From contig SACZ01000003.1 of NCBI GenBank assembly GCA_023369685.1, positions 520,818-584,817 of the forward strand: 64,000 nucleotides of DNA, in the 5' to 3' direction. Positions 41,859 to 50,561 of this stretch are shown here, in pieces; position 1 is the stretch's first letter; each line of letters starts with the position of its first letter. Source of the stretch: Prolixibacteraceae bacterium JC049. GTDB lineage: Bacteria > Bacteroidota > Bacteroidia > Bacteroidales > Prolixibacteraceae. Under the pieces are notes generated by a model that saw nothing but the letters and a program-made list of their open reading frames with translations, did not search any database and was not told the DNA's origin. A program made the translations under genes and the position numbers.

Positions 41859-44537
41859 ATGCAAAAAATAATTCTCCTTTTGACTGTATTGCTGTTAGCG
41901 TTAACAGGGTATGGTCAAAATGTTATCTGGTCTGAATATTTTAATGTTTACCCCAATGAGTCAGACTATCAGTCCAATACTTATAATAGTGATTACAATA
42001 TTCCAGGAGAACATACTACACCTAAATGGACGGTGTCAGACGAGAATAGAGTTTATGTTGAAGGGCGGCTACTTAACTTCGAATTGCGTACATCTGGCAC
42101 CTATTCGTTTACTACAGAAATAATTCAAACAGATAACTTCAGTAGCTTGTCTATTAGCATGCTTTACTCTACATCGGGAAGTGGAGATTTGAAGGGTGAA
42201 TTTAAACTTTATTATAAATTAAATGATTCTGGTAATTGGATAGAAATTGAAAAGCTAAAAGATAAAGAGAATTCCTCCAGTATAACTGAAGCTTTGCCTA
42301 ATGCCAATAAGCTTCAGTTTAAACTTCAGGTAAAATACAAAAAGAAGAACAAAAGAAGTGTTATTATTGATAACATTGAATTGAAAGGTGGTTTTACAGG
42401 TGTTGAAGGGAATGCTCAGATTAATGGAAAATTAAAAGCAGAATATTGGAATAATATAGCAGGGAATCCTATTTCAAACTTAACCAATGATCCCCGTTAT
42501 CCGGATAATCCATCCTCGTCTGAACTGTTATCGCAATTTGATGCACCAAGAGACAGAGGTTCAAATTTTGGTGGGAAATTATCTGGATATATTGTGCCTC
42601 CTCAAACAGGGTATTATAATTTCTTAATAGCCAGTGATGATAATTCTGAATTCCGTATTAGTCCTGATAATTTGAAAGAGAATCTTCCGGGAGAAAAAGA
42701 GGCTTATGTTGAAGATTGGACTTCTTATCAGGATTTTTGGGATGTAGATGATGATGATAATGGTAGAAATGATAGCGATAGCAAAACAGATAATTACCAT
42801 ACCAAAAGTAAGCTACTTATAAAAGGTAAACCCTATTATTTCGAAGGACTTTACAAACAAGGTGGTGGTGGCAACCACTTCTCTGTAGCATGGATTAAAC
42901 CAGGAAGTAATGACTGGGAGATTATACCTTCCTCGGCTTTAAGTTCAGTAGATGCAGCACCAGTTACTTTAAGCTTATCTGGTACTAACCTTAAATGTTT
43001 TAGTGGAGGAGATGGAAAGATTATTGCTACTGCGACAGGAGGCGTTACTCCTTTACAGTATGCATTAAATGGAGGTGTATTTCAAAATATAGGAGAATTT
43101 GTGAACCTGGCAGCAGGAGATTATGAAGTAACAGTTCGTGATGCTGTAGGAACAGAGAAAAAAGCAACAATAACATTAATACAACCCAGCAAAATTGAGC
43201 TAACTGTTACACAGAAAGTTCCTGATTGTGGAAGCTGTAAAGGAGAGGCAATGTTGAAAGTGGCAGGGGGATTGCCTCCGTACCAGTTGAACTGGTCTGG
43301 TAACAGTAGTGTGATAGAGGTTAAAAATAAACGAGTAATAAGTTTTCAGGGACATGAAGTTGCAACAGATTACCAGTTAGAGCTAAACGTCACTTACTTG
43401 GATAAAATGCAATCTGATTTTGATGATCTACGATTTGTTGATGAAGAAGGTAATTCTCTATCGTATTGGGTGGAGGAATATACTACTTCAGGTTCAGCAG
43501 TGGTTTGGGTGAAAATACCAAAAGTAAAAATCGGATTGAATAAGATTGAAATGCATTATGGCGATGCCAGTGCTGTTTCAGAAAGCAATATAGAAAGTGT
43601 ATTAATTTCGGGAGGATTGAATGTTGAATATTACAATAATAATAGCCTTAGTGGAACGTCGGTAAAATGCATTGATACCAAGGTGTTGGACTATTCTTAT
43701 TCTACAGGGCAAGATGTAGTGATAGGTAACTGTGGATCTAATAGAGATGATAATATAAGTTTTCGATGGACTGGTTGGATTAAGAATCCATCTAATAGTA
43801 GCTCGCTTTATTGGAATGCAAATACCGATGATGGATTCCGAATGTATTTAAATGGAAGCAATGTTTATGACCACTGGACGCCTCAGGCTCCTATTGTTTT
43901 TAGTTTTCCTTATACATTTCCTTCTGGGAAAAACATTGTTCGATTTAAGTATGAGTTCTTTGAAAATTCAGGAAATGCATATGCTCGTTTAGGATTTTCT
44001 AATAATGATTTAGGAGCAAATAATCAGAATAATATTGGGACCAAAGTACCCAATGATCATTATTATTACCGAAACATCATAAGCCATCCTCCTTCTGATA
44101 TAGTATTTGGAGAGGAACAAGAGAACCAGTATGTTAAGACCGGTTTATGTGCAGGTGATTACACGGTAACAGTATCTGATGCCAACAACTGTAGTGTGAC
44201 GACATCAGTTACGATACAGAAAGTGGGAGTGCAATTGAATTTAAATGGATTTGATGGTTGTGCTAGACCTTCAGGTAATGGTAGTGACGATGTAAAGGCA
44301 GTTGCTAATGTGACAGGAGGAAGTGGAAATTATCAATGTCAGTTTCTTTTTGATGGGAATATTGTTCAACCATTTGGAGCTTCTAATGAACATATCTTAA
44401 ACCCAGAATTGGTTAAAGGAAATCATGTTGTAAGCGTACAGGTAAAGGACGTGACTTATGATAATTGCGAGTTGTCGGCAGAAAAAAGTATAACTGTTCA
44501 TGACTTAATTCAGACTAATCCAATTGGTGTCGAATAA
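41859..44537 (+). CDS. Secreted PA14/SprB-repeat/DUF2341 protein, paralogue 1
   Basis: 892 residues. Signal peptide to ~20 (LTGYGQ). Order: N-terminal beta-sandwich (~20-180, NVIWSEYFNVYPN), PA14 domain 1 (~195-370, LSGYIVPPQTGYYNFLIASD), a SprB repeat (~372-450, NLKCFSGGDGKIIATATGGV), the first half of a second SprB repeat (~452-482, CKGEAMLKVAGGLPPYQLNW), then DUF2341 (~485-590, SDFDDLRFVDEEGNSLSYWV), PA14 domain 2 (~595-735, GYFENSGNAYARLGFS region), the second half of the SprB repeat (~755-785, AGDYTVTVSDANNCSVT) and a last SprB-like repeat (~790-880). No T9SS sorting domain is visible at the C-terminus (...HDLIQTNPIGVE). Likely surface or extracellular adhesin-like; function unknown. Compared with its two paralogues it has an acidic insertion in PA14-1 (DVDDDDNGRNDSDSKTDN). 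Confidence 0.85.
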   Translation: MQKIILLLTVLLLALTGYGQNVIWSEYFNVYPNESDYQSNTYNSDYNIPGEHTTPKWTVSDENRVYVEGRLLNFELRTSGTYSFTTEIIQTDNFSSLSISMLYSTSGSGDLKGEFKLYYKLNDSGNWIEIEKLKDKENSSSITEALPNANKLQFKLQVKYKKKNKRSVIIDNIELKGGFTGVEGNAQINGKLKAEYWNNIAGNPISNLTNDPRYPDNPSSSELLSQFDAPRDRGSNFGGKLSGYIVPPQTGYYNFLIASDDNSEFRISPDNLKENLPGEKEAYVEDWTSYQDFWDVDDDDNGRNDSDSKTDNYHTKSKLLIKGKPYYFEGLYKQGGGGNHFSVAWIKPGSNDWEIIPSSALSSVDAAPVTLSLSGTNLKCFSGGDGKIIATATGGVTPLQYALNGGVFQNIGEFVNLAAGDYEVTVRDAVGTEKKATITLIQPSKIELTVTQKVPDCGSCKGEAMLKVAGGLPPYQLNWSGNSSVIEVKNKRVISFQGHEVATDYQLELNVTYLDKMQSDFDDLRFVDEEGNSLSYWVEEYTTSGSAVVWVKIPKVKIGLNKIEMHYGDASAVSESNIESVLISGGLNVEYYNNNSLSGTSVKCIDTKVLDYSYSTGQDVVIGNCGSNRDDNISFRWTGWIKNPSNSSSLYWNANTDDGFRMYLNGSNVYDHWTPQAPIVFSFPYTFPSGKNIVRFKYEFFENSGNAYARLGFSNNDLGANNQNNIGTKVPNDHYYYRNIISHPPSDIVFGEEQENQYVKTGLCAGDYTVTVSDANNCSVTTSVTIQKVGVQLNLNGFDGCARPSGNGSDDVKAVANVTGGSGNYQCQFLFDGNIVQPFGASNEHILNPELVKGNHVVSVQVKDVTYDNCELSAEKSITVHDLIQTNPIGVE

Positions 44538-44606
44538 AGTTAGTCTAGGGGTAGTTGCTTATAAAAAAGAGGATTTTATTTAGCTGTTAAGTACTATATT
44601 TATAGA

Positions 44607-44939
44607 ATGAGAAAAGTTGGAATAATTAGGTGTCAGTTGACTGAAGGTGCATGTGCAGGAACTGCTGACTTAAGAGCACTGGAGGAAGGCAGGTGCGCCT
44701 TTAGCAAATATGGCAAATCCATATTGATTGGGATTGTTTCATGTGGAGGATGTCCTGGAGAGCAAGCAGGAAGTCGGGCCAAAATGTTAATTGAGCAGGG
44801 AGCAGATTTAATTGCTCTGACTACTTGTATAACTCGAGACAATACAAAGAAGAAGGCGTGTGTCAATGCTTCTCGAATAGAACAACTAGTTAAGGAGAAT
44901 ATTTCTGAAGAGATCGATTTTATGGATTATACTCATTGA
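44607..44939 (+). CDS. CGGC-domain protein
   Basis: 110 residues. CGGC domain with the name-giving CGGCPGEQAGSRA and the other conserved cysteines: IRCQLTEGACAG, RCAFSKYG, TTCITRD and KKACVN. The family is small, cytoplasmic and probably binds a metal or iron-sulfur cluster through these cysteines; its role is unknown. No signal peptide. It lies 69 bases after paralogue 1 and 181 before paralogue 2 on the same strand; the proteins share no obvious function. Confidence 0.88.
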   Translation: MRKVGIIRCQLTEGACAGTADLRALEEGRCAFSKYGKSILIGIVSCGGCPGEQAGSRAKMLIEQGADLIALTTCITRDNTKKKACVNASRIEQLVKENISEEIDFMDYTH

Positions 44940-45086
44940 TGAATTTCTTTTAGGAAGTAGCTAATTTTCATTGTTGTACCATACCTGAATGATCGACTCA
45001 GATGGAGTAGATTAGAATTTTGATAGTTCCTTGGATTATTTTGACCAACGGAAAAAACATATGTAAGAAATTAAATCAGTGGTTTG

Positions 45087-45094
45087 TATATTTG
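45087..45094 (+). promoter_or_regulatory. -7 promoter box of paralogue 2
   Basis: TATATTTG, a perfect TAnnTTTG, 26 bases before the ATG at 45121. The -33 region is poor. It lies inside the open frame that begins at GTG 45079, which supports the downstream ATG. Confidence 0.45.
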
Positions 45095-45120
45095 TGGCTG
45101 TTGAAAAAAAGCTAATCATA

Positions 45121-47727
45121 ATGAGGCAAACCATTCTCTTGTTTGTTGTGTTTCTTATTTCTGTTTGTGCATCTGGGCAGAATGTAATTTGGTCGGAATA
45201 CTTTGATGTATACCCTAACAATACTATGTTGGGGCCTGGTTTTAAGGAAAGTAATTACAAATGGAAAATTCAGAGTGGGCGAAGAGTTTCTAGTTCTGCA
45301 TCGGTGCAGAATGGGAAAATGCGCTTTAAGAGATATTATAACTCAAACTATATTGAAACGGCCAAAATTGATATTTCACAATTTAGGAATGTATCCATTA
45401 GTATAAAGTATTCTGCTTCAGGAAATGGAAAGTTCAAGAATAATTCATTAATAGATTACTGGTTAGATGGGAATTGGTACAGGATAAAGCAAGTGAACGA
45501 TGCCAATACTCAAACACTTACAGCGAGTAATCTGAATGGATCAGAATTGAATATTCGTTGTACCATAAACCTTCGCGATTCCAAATACGAAATATATATA
45601 GATGAAATTGTAATTTCAGGAGAATATAAAGGTTCTGAAAGTAACAATGATGGCGATGGGCAGCTAAAAGCAGAATATTACGAGGGAATAAGTGGATCCA
45701 ATTTAAGTAACCTGAAAAACAATGGCAATTACCCTAATAATCCTTCATCCACACAGTTTTTAACGTCCTTTGATGCTCCTCAAAATAGAGGAAGTAATTT
45801 TGGTGGTCGACTTTCTGGTTATATCGTTGCTCCTAAAACAGGTTATTACAATTTTTTCATTGCAAGTGATGACCATTCTGAATTCAGAATTAGCCCGGAT
45901 GACAATGCAGGAAATTTACCCAATGACAAAGATGCTTATGTAACAGCTTGGGCAGGATACCACAACTATTGGGATGGAGATTGTAAACATTCGGGGAATA
46001 AATTTTTGGTGAAAGGAAGAATGTATTATTTCGAGGGCATTTACAAAGAAGGTGGTGGTGGCGACCACATGACCATTGCATGGTTAAAACCTGGCTCAAC
46101 GAATTTGGAAATAATACCGTCTAGCGTACTTTCTTCTACCAAAGTAAAACCGCTAGTGATAAGTGCTACCGGAACAAATCTCAAGTGCAATAATGATAAT
46201 AGTGGAAAGATTGTTGTATCAGTTACTGGGGGGACAACACCTTACCAGTATTCAATTGATGGTACTAACTTTCAATCTTCTAATACATTTAATGGATTGA
46301 ATGCGGGTTCGTATAATGTGAAAGTGAAAGATTCTGGTAATAGAGAAAAAAGTACTTCTGTTACGCTTGTTGAACCTTCACCATTAACACTGAATTTAAC
46401 GGCACTGCAACCTGATTGTGGAGACTGTAATGGCAGGGCACAGGTACAGATTGCCGGAGGTACAGCTCCTTATCAGTTAAACTGGAGTGGAGCAGGTTTT
46501 TCTGGTGTGGGAACTAAAAAAGTAATAACTTTTCAAGGGCATGATGAAACAAACGATTATCAGTTGGAATTAACTGTTGCTTATGAAAGTAATATGCAGT
46601 CCGATTTTGATGACCTTCGTTTTTTCGATGAAGATGGTAATTCTATTCCATATTGGGTGGAAAAATATATTGCTTCGAGCTCTGTTACTGTTTGGGTAAA
46701 AGTACCTGAAGTAAAATCCGGGTTAAATAGTATTGAAATGCGCTATGGCGATGCAACAGCTGTTTCGCAAAGTAATATTGAGAACGTACTCATTTCTGGA
46801 GGATTGAATATTGAATATTACACCAATGCCAGTTTAAGTGGAACTCCTGAAAGGTGTATAGATACAAAAGTATTGGATTATGCATATGGAGAAGGTGCTA
46901 ATGTGCCTATTGGAAATTGTAGCTCGGTTAGAGGTGATTATTTGAGTGTGAGATGGACAGGTTGGATTAAAAATCCGTCGAGTAGTAATTCGCTCTATTG
47001 GAATGCCAACACCGATGATGGTTTTCGAATTTATATGGATAATACAAAAATATATGACCATTGGGTGCCGCAATCGCCTAAAGTATTCAGTATAAATTAT
47101 ACTTTTCCTACAGAACGAAATATTGTACGCTTTAAGTACGAATTTTTCGAGAACTCGGGGAATGCATACGCTCGTTTAGGCTATTCTAATAATAATTTGG
47201 GTAGTAATAATGAGTATAATATTGGAACTAAAGTACCTAATAGTCATTATTATTATCGAAATATATTAGGAAATCCTCCTACAGATATTGCATTTGGCGA
47301 AGAATCGGGAACTAACTTTGTGAAGGAGGGCATGTGTAAAGGAACGCATACATTAACTATTACCGATGCTAATAATTGTACAGTATCACAAACTATAACC
47401 ATTACGGAGGTAACCGTTACTTTACAGTTGCAAAATTTCGATGGATGTACTCGTCCGGGGAGCTTTGGTGATGATGTAAAAGCAATTGCTACTCCTGCTG
47501 GAGGTTCAGGTAATTATCAATATCAGTTTTTGTACGATGGAAATATTATTCAAGCTTTTGGGGCAAGTAACGAATGCTTAATGAATAATCATATTTCTAA
47601 AGGAAACCATGTGGTGGAAGTAATTGTAAAAGATTTATCGAATAGTGGCTGTGAAGCATCAAAGAGTAAGAGTATAACAGTCCACGATCAGATTCAGACG
47701 AACTCCATTGGGCTGGATAATAATTAG
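45121..47727 (+). CDS. Secreted PA14/SprB-repeat/DUF2341 protein, paralogue 2
   Basis: 868 residues from ATG 45121, which gives a clean signal peptide (MRQTILLFVVFLISVCASGQ). Domain order is as in paralogue 1: N-terminal sandwich (NVIWSEYFDVYPNNTMLGPG), PA14-1 (SGYIVAPKTGYYNFFIASDD), SprB, split SprB around DUF2341 (SDFDDLRFFDEDGNSIPYWV) and PA14-2 (KYEFFENSGNAYARLGYS), final SprB (FDGCTRPGSFGDDVKAIATP). The N-terminal sandwich differs most from paralogue 1; the last two thirds are highly similar. No T9SS sorting domain (C-terminus QIQTNSIGLDNN). Conserved SprB half-motifs are NLKCNNDNSGKIVVSVTGGT and TITDANNCTVSQTITI. Function unknown, probably exposed at the surface. Confidence 0.85.
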   Translation: MRQTILLFVVFLISVCASGQNVIWSEYFDVYPNNTMLGPGFKESNYKWKIQSGRRVSSSASVQNGKMRFKRYYNSNYIETAKIDISQFRNVSISIKYSASGNGKFKNNSLIDYWLDGNWYRIKQVNDANTQTLTASNLNGSELNIRCTINLRDSKYEIYIDEIVISGEYKGSESNNDGDGQLKAEYYEGISGSNLSNLKNNGNYPNNPSSTQFLTSFDAPQNRGSNFGGRLSGYIVAPKTGYYNFFIASDDHSEFRISPDDNAGNLPNDKDAYVTAWAGYHNYWDGDCKHSGNKFLVKGRMYYFEGIYKEGGGGDHMTIAWLKPGSTNLEIIPSSVLSSTKVKPLVISATGTNLKCNNDNSGKIVVSVTGGTTPYQYSIDGTNFQSSNTFNGLNAGSYNVKVKDSGNREKSTSVTLVEPSPLTLNLTALQPDCGDCNGRAQVQIAGGTAPYQLNWSGAGFSGVGTKKVITFQGHDETNDYQLELTVAYESNMQSDFDDLRFFDEDGNSIPYWVEKYIASSSVTVWVKVPEVKSGLNSIEMRYGDATAVSQSNIENVLISGGLNIEYYTNASLSGTPERCIDTKVLDYAYGEGANVPIGNCSSVRGDYLSVRWTGWIKNPSSSNSLYWNANTDDGFRIYMDNTKIYDHWVPQSPKVFSINYTFPTERNIVRFKYEFFENSGNAYARLGYSNNNLGSNNEYNIGTKVPNSHYYYRNILGNPPTDIAFGEESGTNFVKEGMCKGTHTLTITDANNCTVSQTITITEVTVTLQLQNFDGCTRPGSFGDDVKAIATPAGGSGNYQYQFLYDGNIIQAFGASNECLMNNHISKGNHVVEVIVKDLSNSGCEASKSKSITVHDQIQTNSIGLDNN

Positions 47728-47897
47728 TATTTGAAGAGGTGTAAATCTCTGTAATCATTTTGGGCGACACACAAGAGAGGTGCTATAATAGTTCTTCTGA
47801 ATTGTTGGAGACACCTATTTGTAAATAAGTGTGTTAAAATCATTATATTGTAAACAGCAAAAGTTGTTTGTCTATTGTTTTAAAAATGATGACTAGT

Positions 47898-50501
47898 ATG
47901 AAGCGAGTTGCCCTTTTGTTTCTAACTTTTTTTGTTGTTTTTAATGTCCGAGCACAAGATATCATTTGGTCGGAATATTTTGATGTGTACCCTAATAATA
48001 CAATGGTTGGGCCAGGGTTGACAGAGGATACTTATAAATGGAAGGTGCCAAGTGGTAGTCGTCAATCCAACTCTGCATCGGTTCAGGATGGAGAGATGCG
48101 TATTCAATTTAGTTATAGTGTTGGAAATGGAAATTCAATTAATACTGCAGAAATAGATATTTCCAATTATCAAAATGTAAGTGTTAGTGTTCAGTATTCA
48201 GGAACAGCATCTAGTCCTTATTCTCAGCCCAGCGCTTCTTTCTACTTTCATATCAATGGAACTATCGATGCCTCGAAAACACAAACTGTGAATGGTACCG
48301 CAAATCAGACAGTAACAGTTACTGGGATTAATGGAAATACTTTAAAAGTTACTTGTGCTGCTAATTTAGGGACTGGAGCTACTGCTAATAGAGTTTATTT
48401 CGATGATATTATAATCAGAGGTCAGTATCAGGGAACTGAAGAAACCTCGACAGGAGATGGAGGGTTGACAGCTCAATTTTGGGAAGGAATAGGTAGTGTG
48501 AATTTGAGTAGTTTGACAGGGAATAGTAATTATCCTGATAATCCAACATCAAGTCAACGCTTAACAGAATTTAATGCTCCACGTGATCGTGGAGATACGT
48601 TTGGAGGACGTTTGAAAGGATATATAATTCCTCCCAAAACAGGTTTCTACAACTTCTTTATAGCCAGTGATGATCATTCAGAGTTTAGAATTAGTTCTGA
48701 TGAAACATCAACTAATTTGCCAAGTAATGCCGATGCTAATGTGGATAACTGGTCTACCTATCAAAATTATTGGGACGAAGATTGTTCTCATTCAGATAAT
48801 AAGTTTTTAGTGAAAGGGAGGTATTATTATTTTGAAGGAATTTATAAAGAAAACTATGGAGGCGATCACCTAACAATCGCTTGGTTAAAGCCGGGATCTA
48901 GTGCATTGGAGATTGTTCCGTCGAGTGCGCTTTCTGAATTTCTACCTGTTGAGGTGATATTGGCAGGAACTAATTTGAATTGTTATAATGGTTCTGACGG
49001 GAGTATTACAGCTACAGTTACTGGCGGGCAGCCTCCTTATGAATATAAGGTAGATGGAGGGACTTATCAATCGGGCAACACATTAAGTGGACTTAGTGCA
49101 GGAAGCCATACAGTAACAGTTCGGGATGCCAGGCTGACAGAAGAGTCAGAAAGCATTACATTAACTCAACCGACAGCAATATCCATAACCTTAACGGCTC
49201 AAAAGCCTGATTGTGGAAATTGTAATGGAACTGCCAGAGTACAGGTTAGTGGTGGAACTCCTTCTTATCAGTTTGCGTGGAGTGGAGGAAATATAACAGG
49301 TGACAAAACCAAGAAGATGATTACTTTTCAGGGGAACGAGGCAGCTACAAACTATCAGTTAGAGCTGACAGTAGCTTATGAAAGTAATATGCAGGCAGAC
49401 TTCGATGATCTTCGGTTTTATGATACCAGTAATAATTCACTCTCATATTGGATTGAATATTATACTGCCTCTAGTTCTGCTAATGTATGGGTGAAAATAC
49501 CCAGTGTTAGTGTTGGGGAGAATAAGATTATTATGAGATATGGAGATTCCAATGCTTCTTCTGAGAGTAATATCAATAATGTGATGGTTTCCGGAGGATT
49601 AAATGTAGAGTATTATAATAATCGTTATCTCAGTGGTTCTTTTACCCGATGTGTTGATAATCAGGTGTTGAATTATTCTTATGGAGGAGGAAGTCGGGTT
49701 AATATTGGTAATTGTGGAACAGGGCAATATGATAATGTGAGTGTGCGTTGGACTGGGTGGCTAAATAAACCATTGTCTAATAATACAATGTATTTCAATA
49801 TTCAGACTGATGATGGTGCACGGCTTTATATAGATAATATGAGTAGCCCTAAAATAAATCGTTGGTATGATCAAAGTCCAACTTATCATCATGTATCTTA
49901 CACATTTAGTCGCTCGATTGTTCGTATAAAATATGAGTTTTATGAAAATGGGGGAAATGCTTATGCTCGTTTAGGCTATTCTAGCTCATATACTTCTGGT
50001 ATAGGAGCAATTGTCCCTAGTGGAAATTATTATTACCGAAATATTATAAATAATCCTCCAACGAACATTGTTTTCGGAGAAGAAACGGGAGATGACTTTA
50101 TAAAAGAAGGAATGTGTCAAGGTTCGCATACATTAACTGTTACAGATGGGAATGCATGTACTCAGTCGGCAAGTGTTACTATTGCTCAACAAGTCGTTAA
50201 CTTAACTTTGGATGGTTTTGATGGATGTGCCAGAGTTGCAGGAAGTCCTGATGAGGTAAAAGCTGTCGCAACACAGACTGGTGGTACGGGTACTTATAGG
50301 TATCAATTTCTTTTCGATGGAAATATTATTCAGGCTTTTGGAACAAGTAATGAATGTGAAATAACCGATCTGCTGGGAGTTGGGAGTCATGTTGTAAGGG
50401 TGGTGATGCAGGATATAAGTGTAAATAATTGCGAGGTGGAAAATACGATGAATATTACTATTCATGGTAATATAACAACCAATGCAATCGTATTAGAATA
50501 G
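47898..50501 (+). CDS. Secreted PA14/SprB-repeat/DUF2341 protein, paralogue 3
   Basis: 867 residues from ATG 47898, chosen because MKRVALLFLTFFVVFNVRAQ is a typical signal peptide and matches the short n-regions of the other two paralogues; ATGs at 47886 and 47889 are possible. Same architecture: N-terminal sandwich (IIWSEYFDVYPNNTMVGPGL), PA14-1 (GYIIPPKTGFYNFFIASDDH), SprB (NLNCYNGSDGSITATVTGGQ), split SprB around DUF2341 (ADFDDLRFYDTSNNSLSYWI) and PA14-2 (YEFYENGGNAYARLGYSSSY), last SprB (FDGCARVAGSPDEVKAVATQ). The N-terminal region is longest and most divergent, and PA14-2 is shorter. No sorting domain at the end (ITTNAIVLE). Ends before a bidirectional terminator. Confidence 0.85.
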   Translation: MKRVALLFLTFFVVFNVRAQDIIWSEYFDVYPNNTMVGPGLTEDTYKWKVPSGSRQSNSASVQDGEMRIQFSYSVGNGNSINTAEIDISNYQNVSVSVQYSGTASSPYSQPSASFYFHINGTIDASKTQTVNGTANQTVTVTGINGNTLKVTCAANLGTGATANRVYFDDIIIRGQYQGTEETSTGDGGLTAQFWEGIGSVNLSSLTGNSNYPDNPTSSQRLTEFNAPRDRGDTFGGRLKGYIIPPKTGFYNFFIASDDHSEFRISSDETSTNLPSNADANVDNWSTYQNYWDEDCSHSDNKFLVKGRYYYFEGIYKENYGGDHLTIAWLKPGSSALEIVPSSALSEFLPVEVILAGTNLNCYNGSDGSITATVTGGQPPYEYKVDGGTYQSGNTLSGLSAGSHTVTVRDARLTEESESITLTQPTAISITLTAQKPDCGNCNGTARVQVSGGTPSYQFAWSGGNITGDKTKKMITFQGNEAATNYQLELTVAYESNMQADFDDLRFYDTSNNSLSYWIEYYTASSSANVWVKIPSVSVGENKIIMRYGDSNASSESNINNVMVSGGLNVEYYNNRYLSGSFTRCVDNQVLNYSYGGGSRVNIGNCGTGQYDNVSVRWTGWLNKPLSNNTMYFNIQTDDGARLYIDNMSSPKINRWYDQSPTYHHVSYTFSRSIVRIKYEFYENGGNAYARLGYSSSYTSGIGAIVPSGNYYYRNIINNPPTNIVFGEETGDDFIKEGMCQGSHTLTVTDGNACTQSASVTIAQQVVNLTLDGFDGCARVAGSPDEVKAVATQTGGTGTYRYQFLFDGNIIQAFGTSNECEITDLLGVGSHVVRVVMQDISVNNCEVENTMNITIHGNITTNAIVLE

Positions 50502-50516
50502 AGAAGCTTAAAATAG

Positions 50517-50543
50517 AAAAGGCAGCCAATTAAACTGCCTTTT
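50517..50543. terminator. Bidirectional terminator after paralogue 3
   Basis: AAAAGGCAG (50517-50525) pairs perfectly with CTGCCTTTT (50535-50543) around a nine-base loop, between convergent genes ending at 50501 and 50562. Confidence 0.8.
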
Positions 50544-50561
50544 GAATATCTGAATGTTTGA

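Noticed and set aside
45079-45120. Extended N-terminus of paralogue 2 from GTG 45079
   Set aside because: The -7 box TATATTTG lies inside it, and the ATG at 45121 gives a normal signal peptide.
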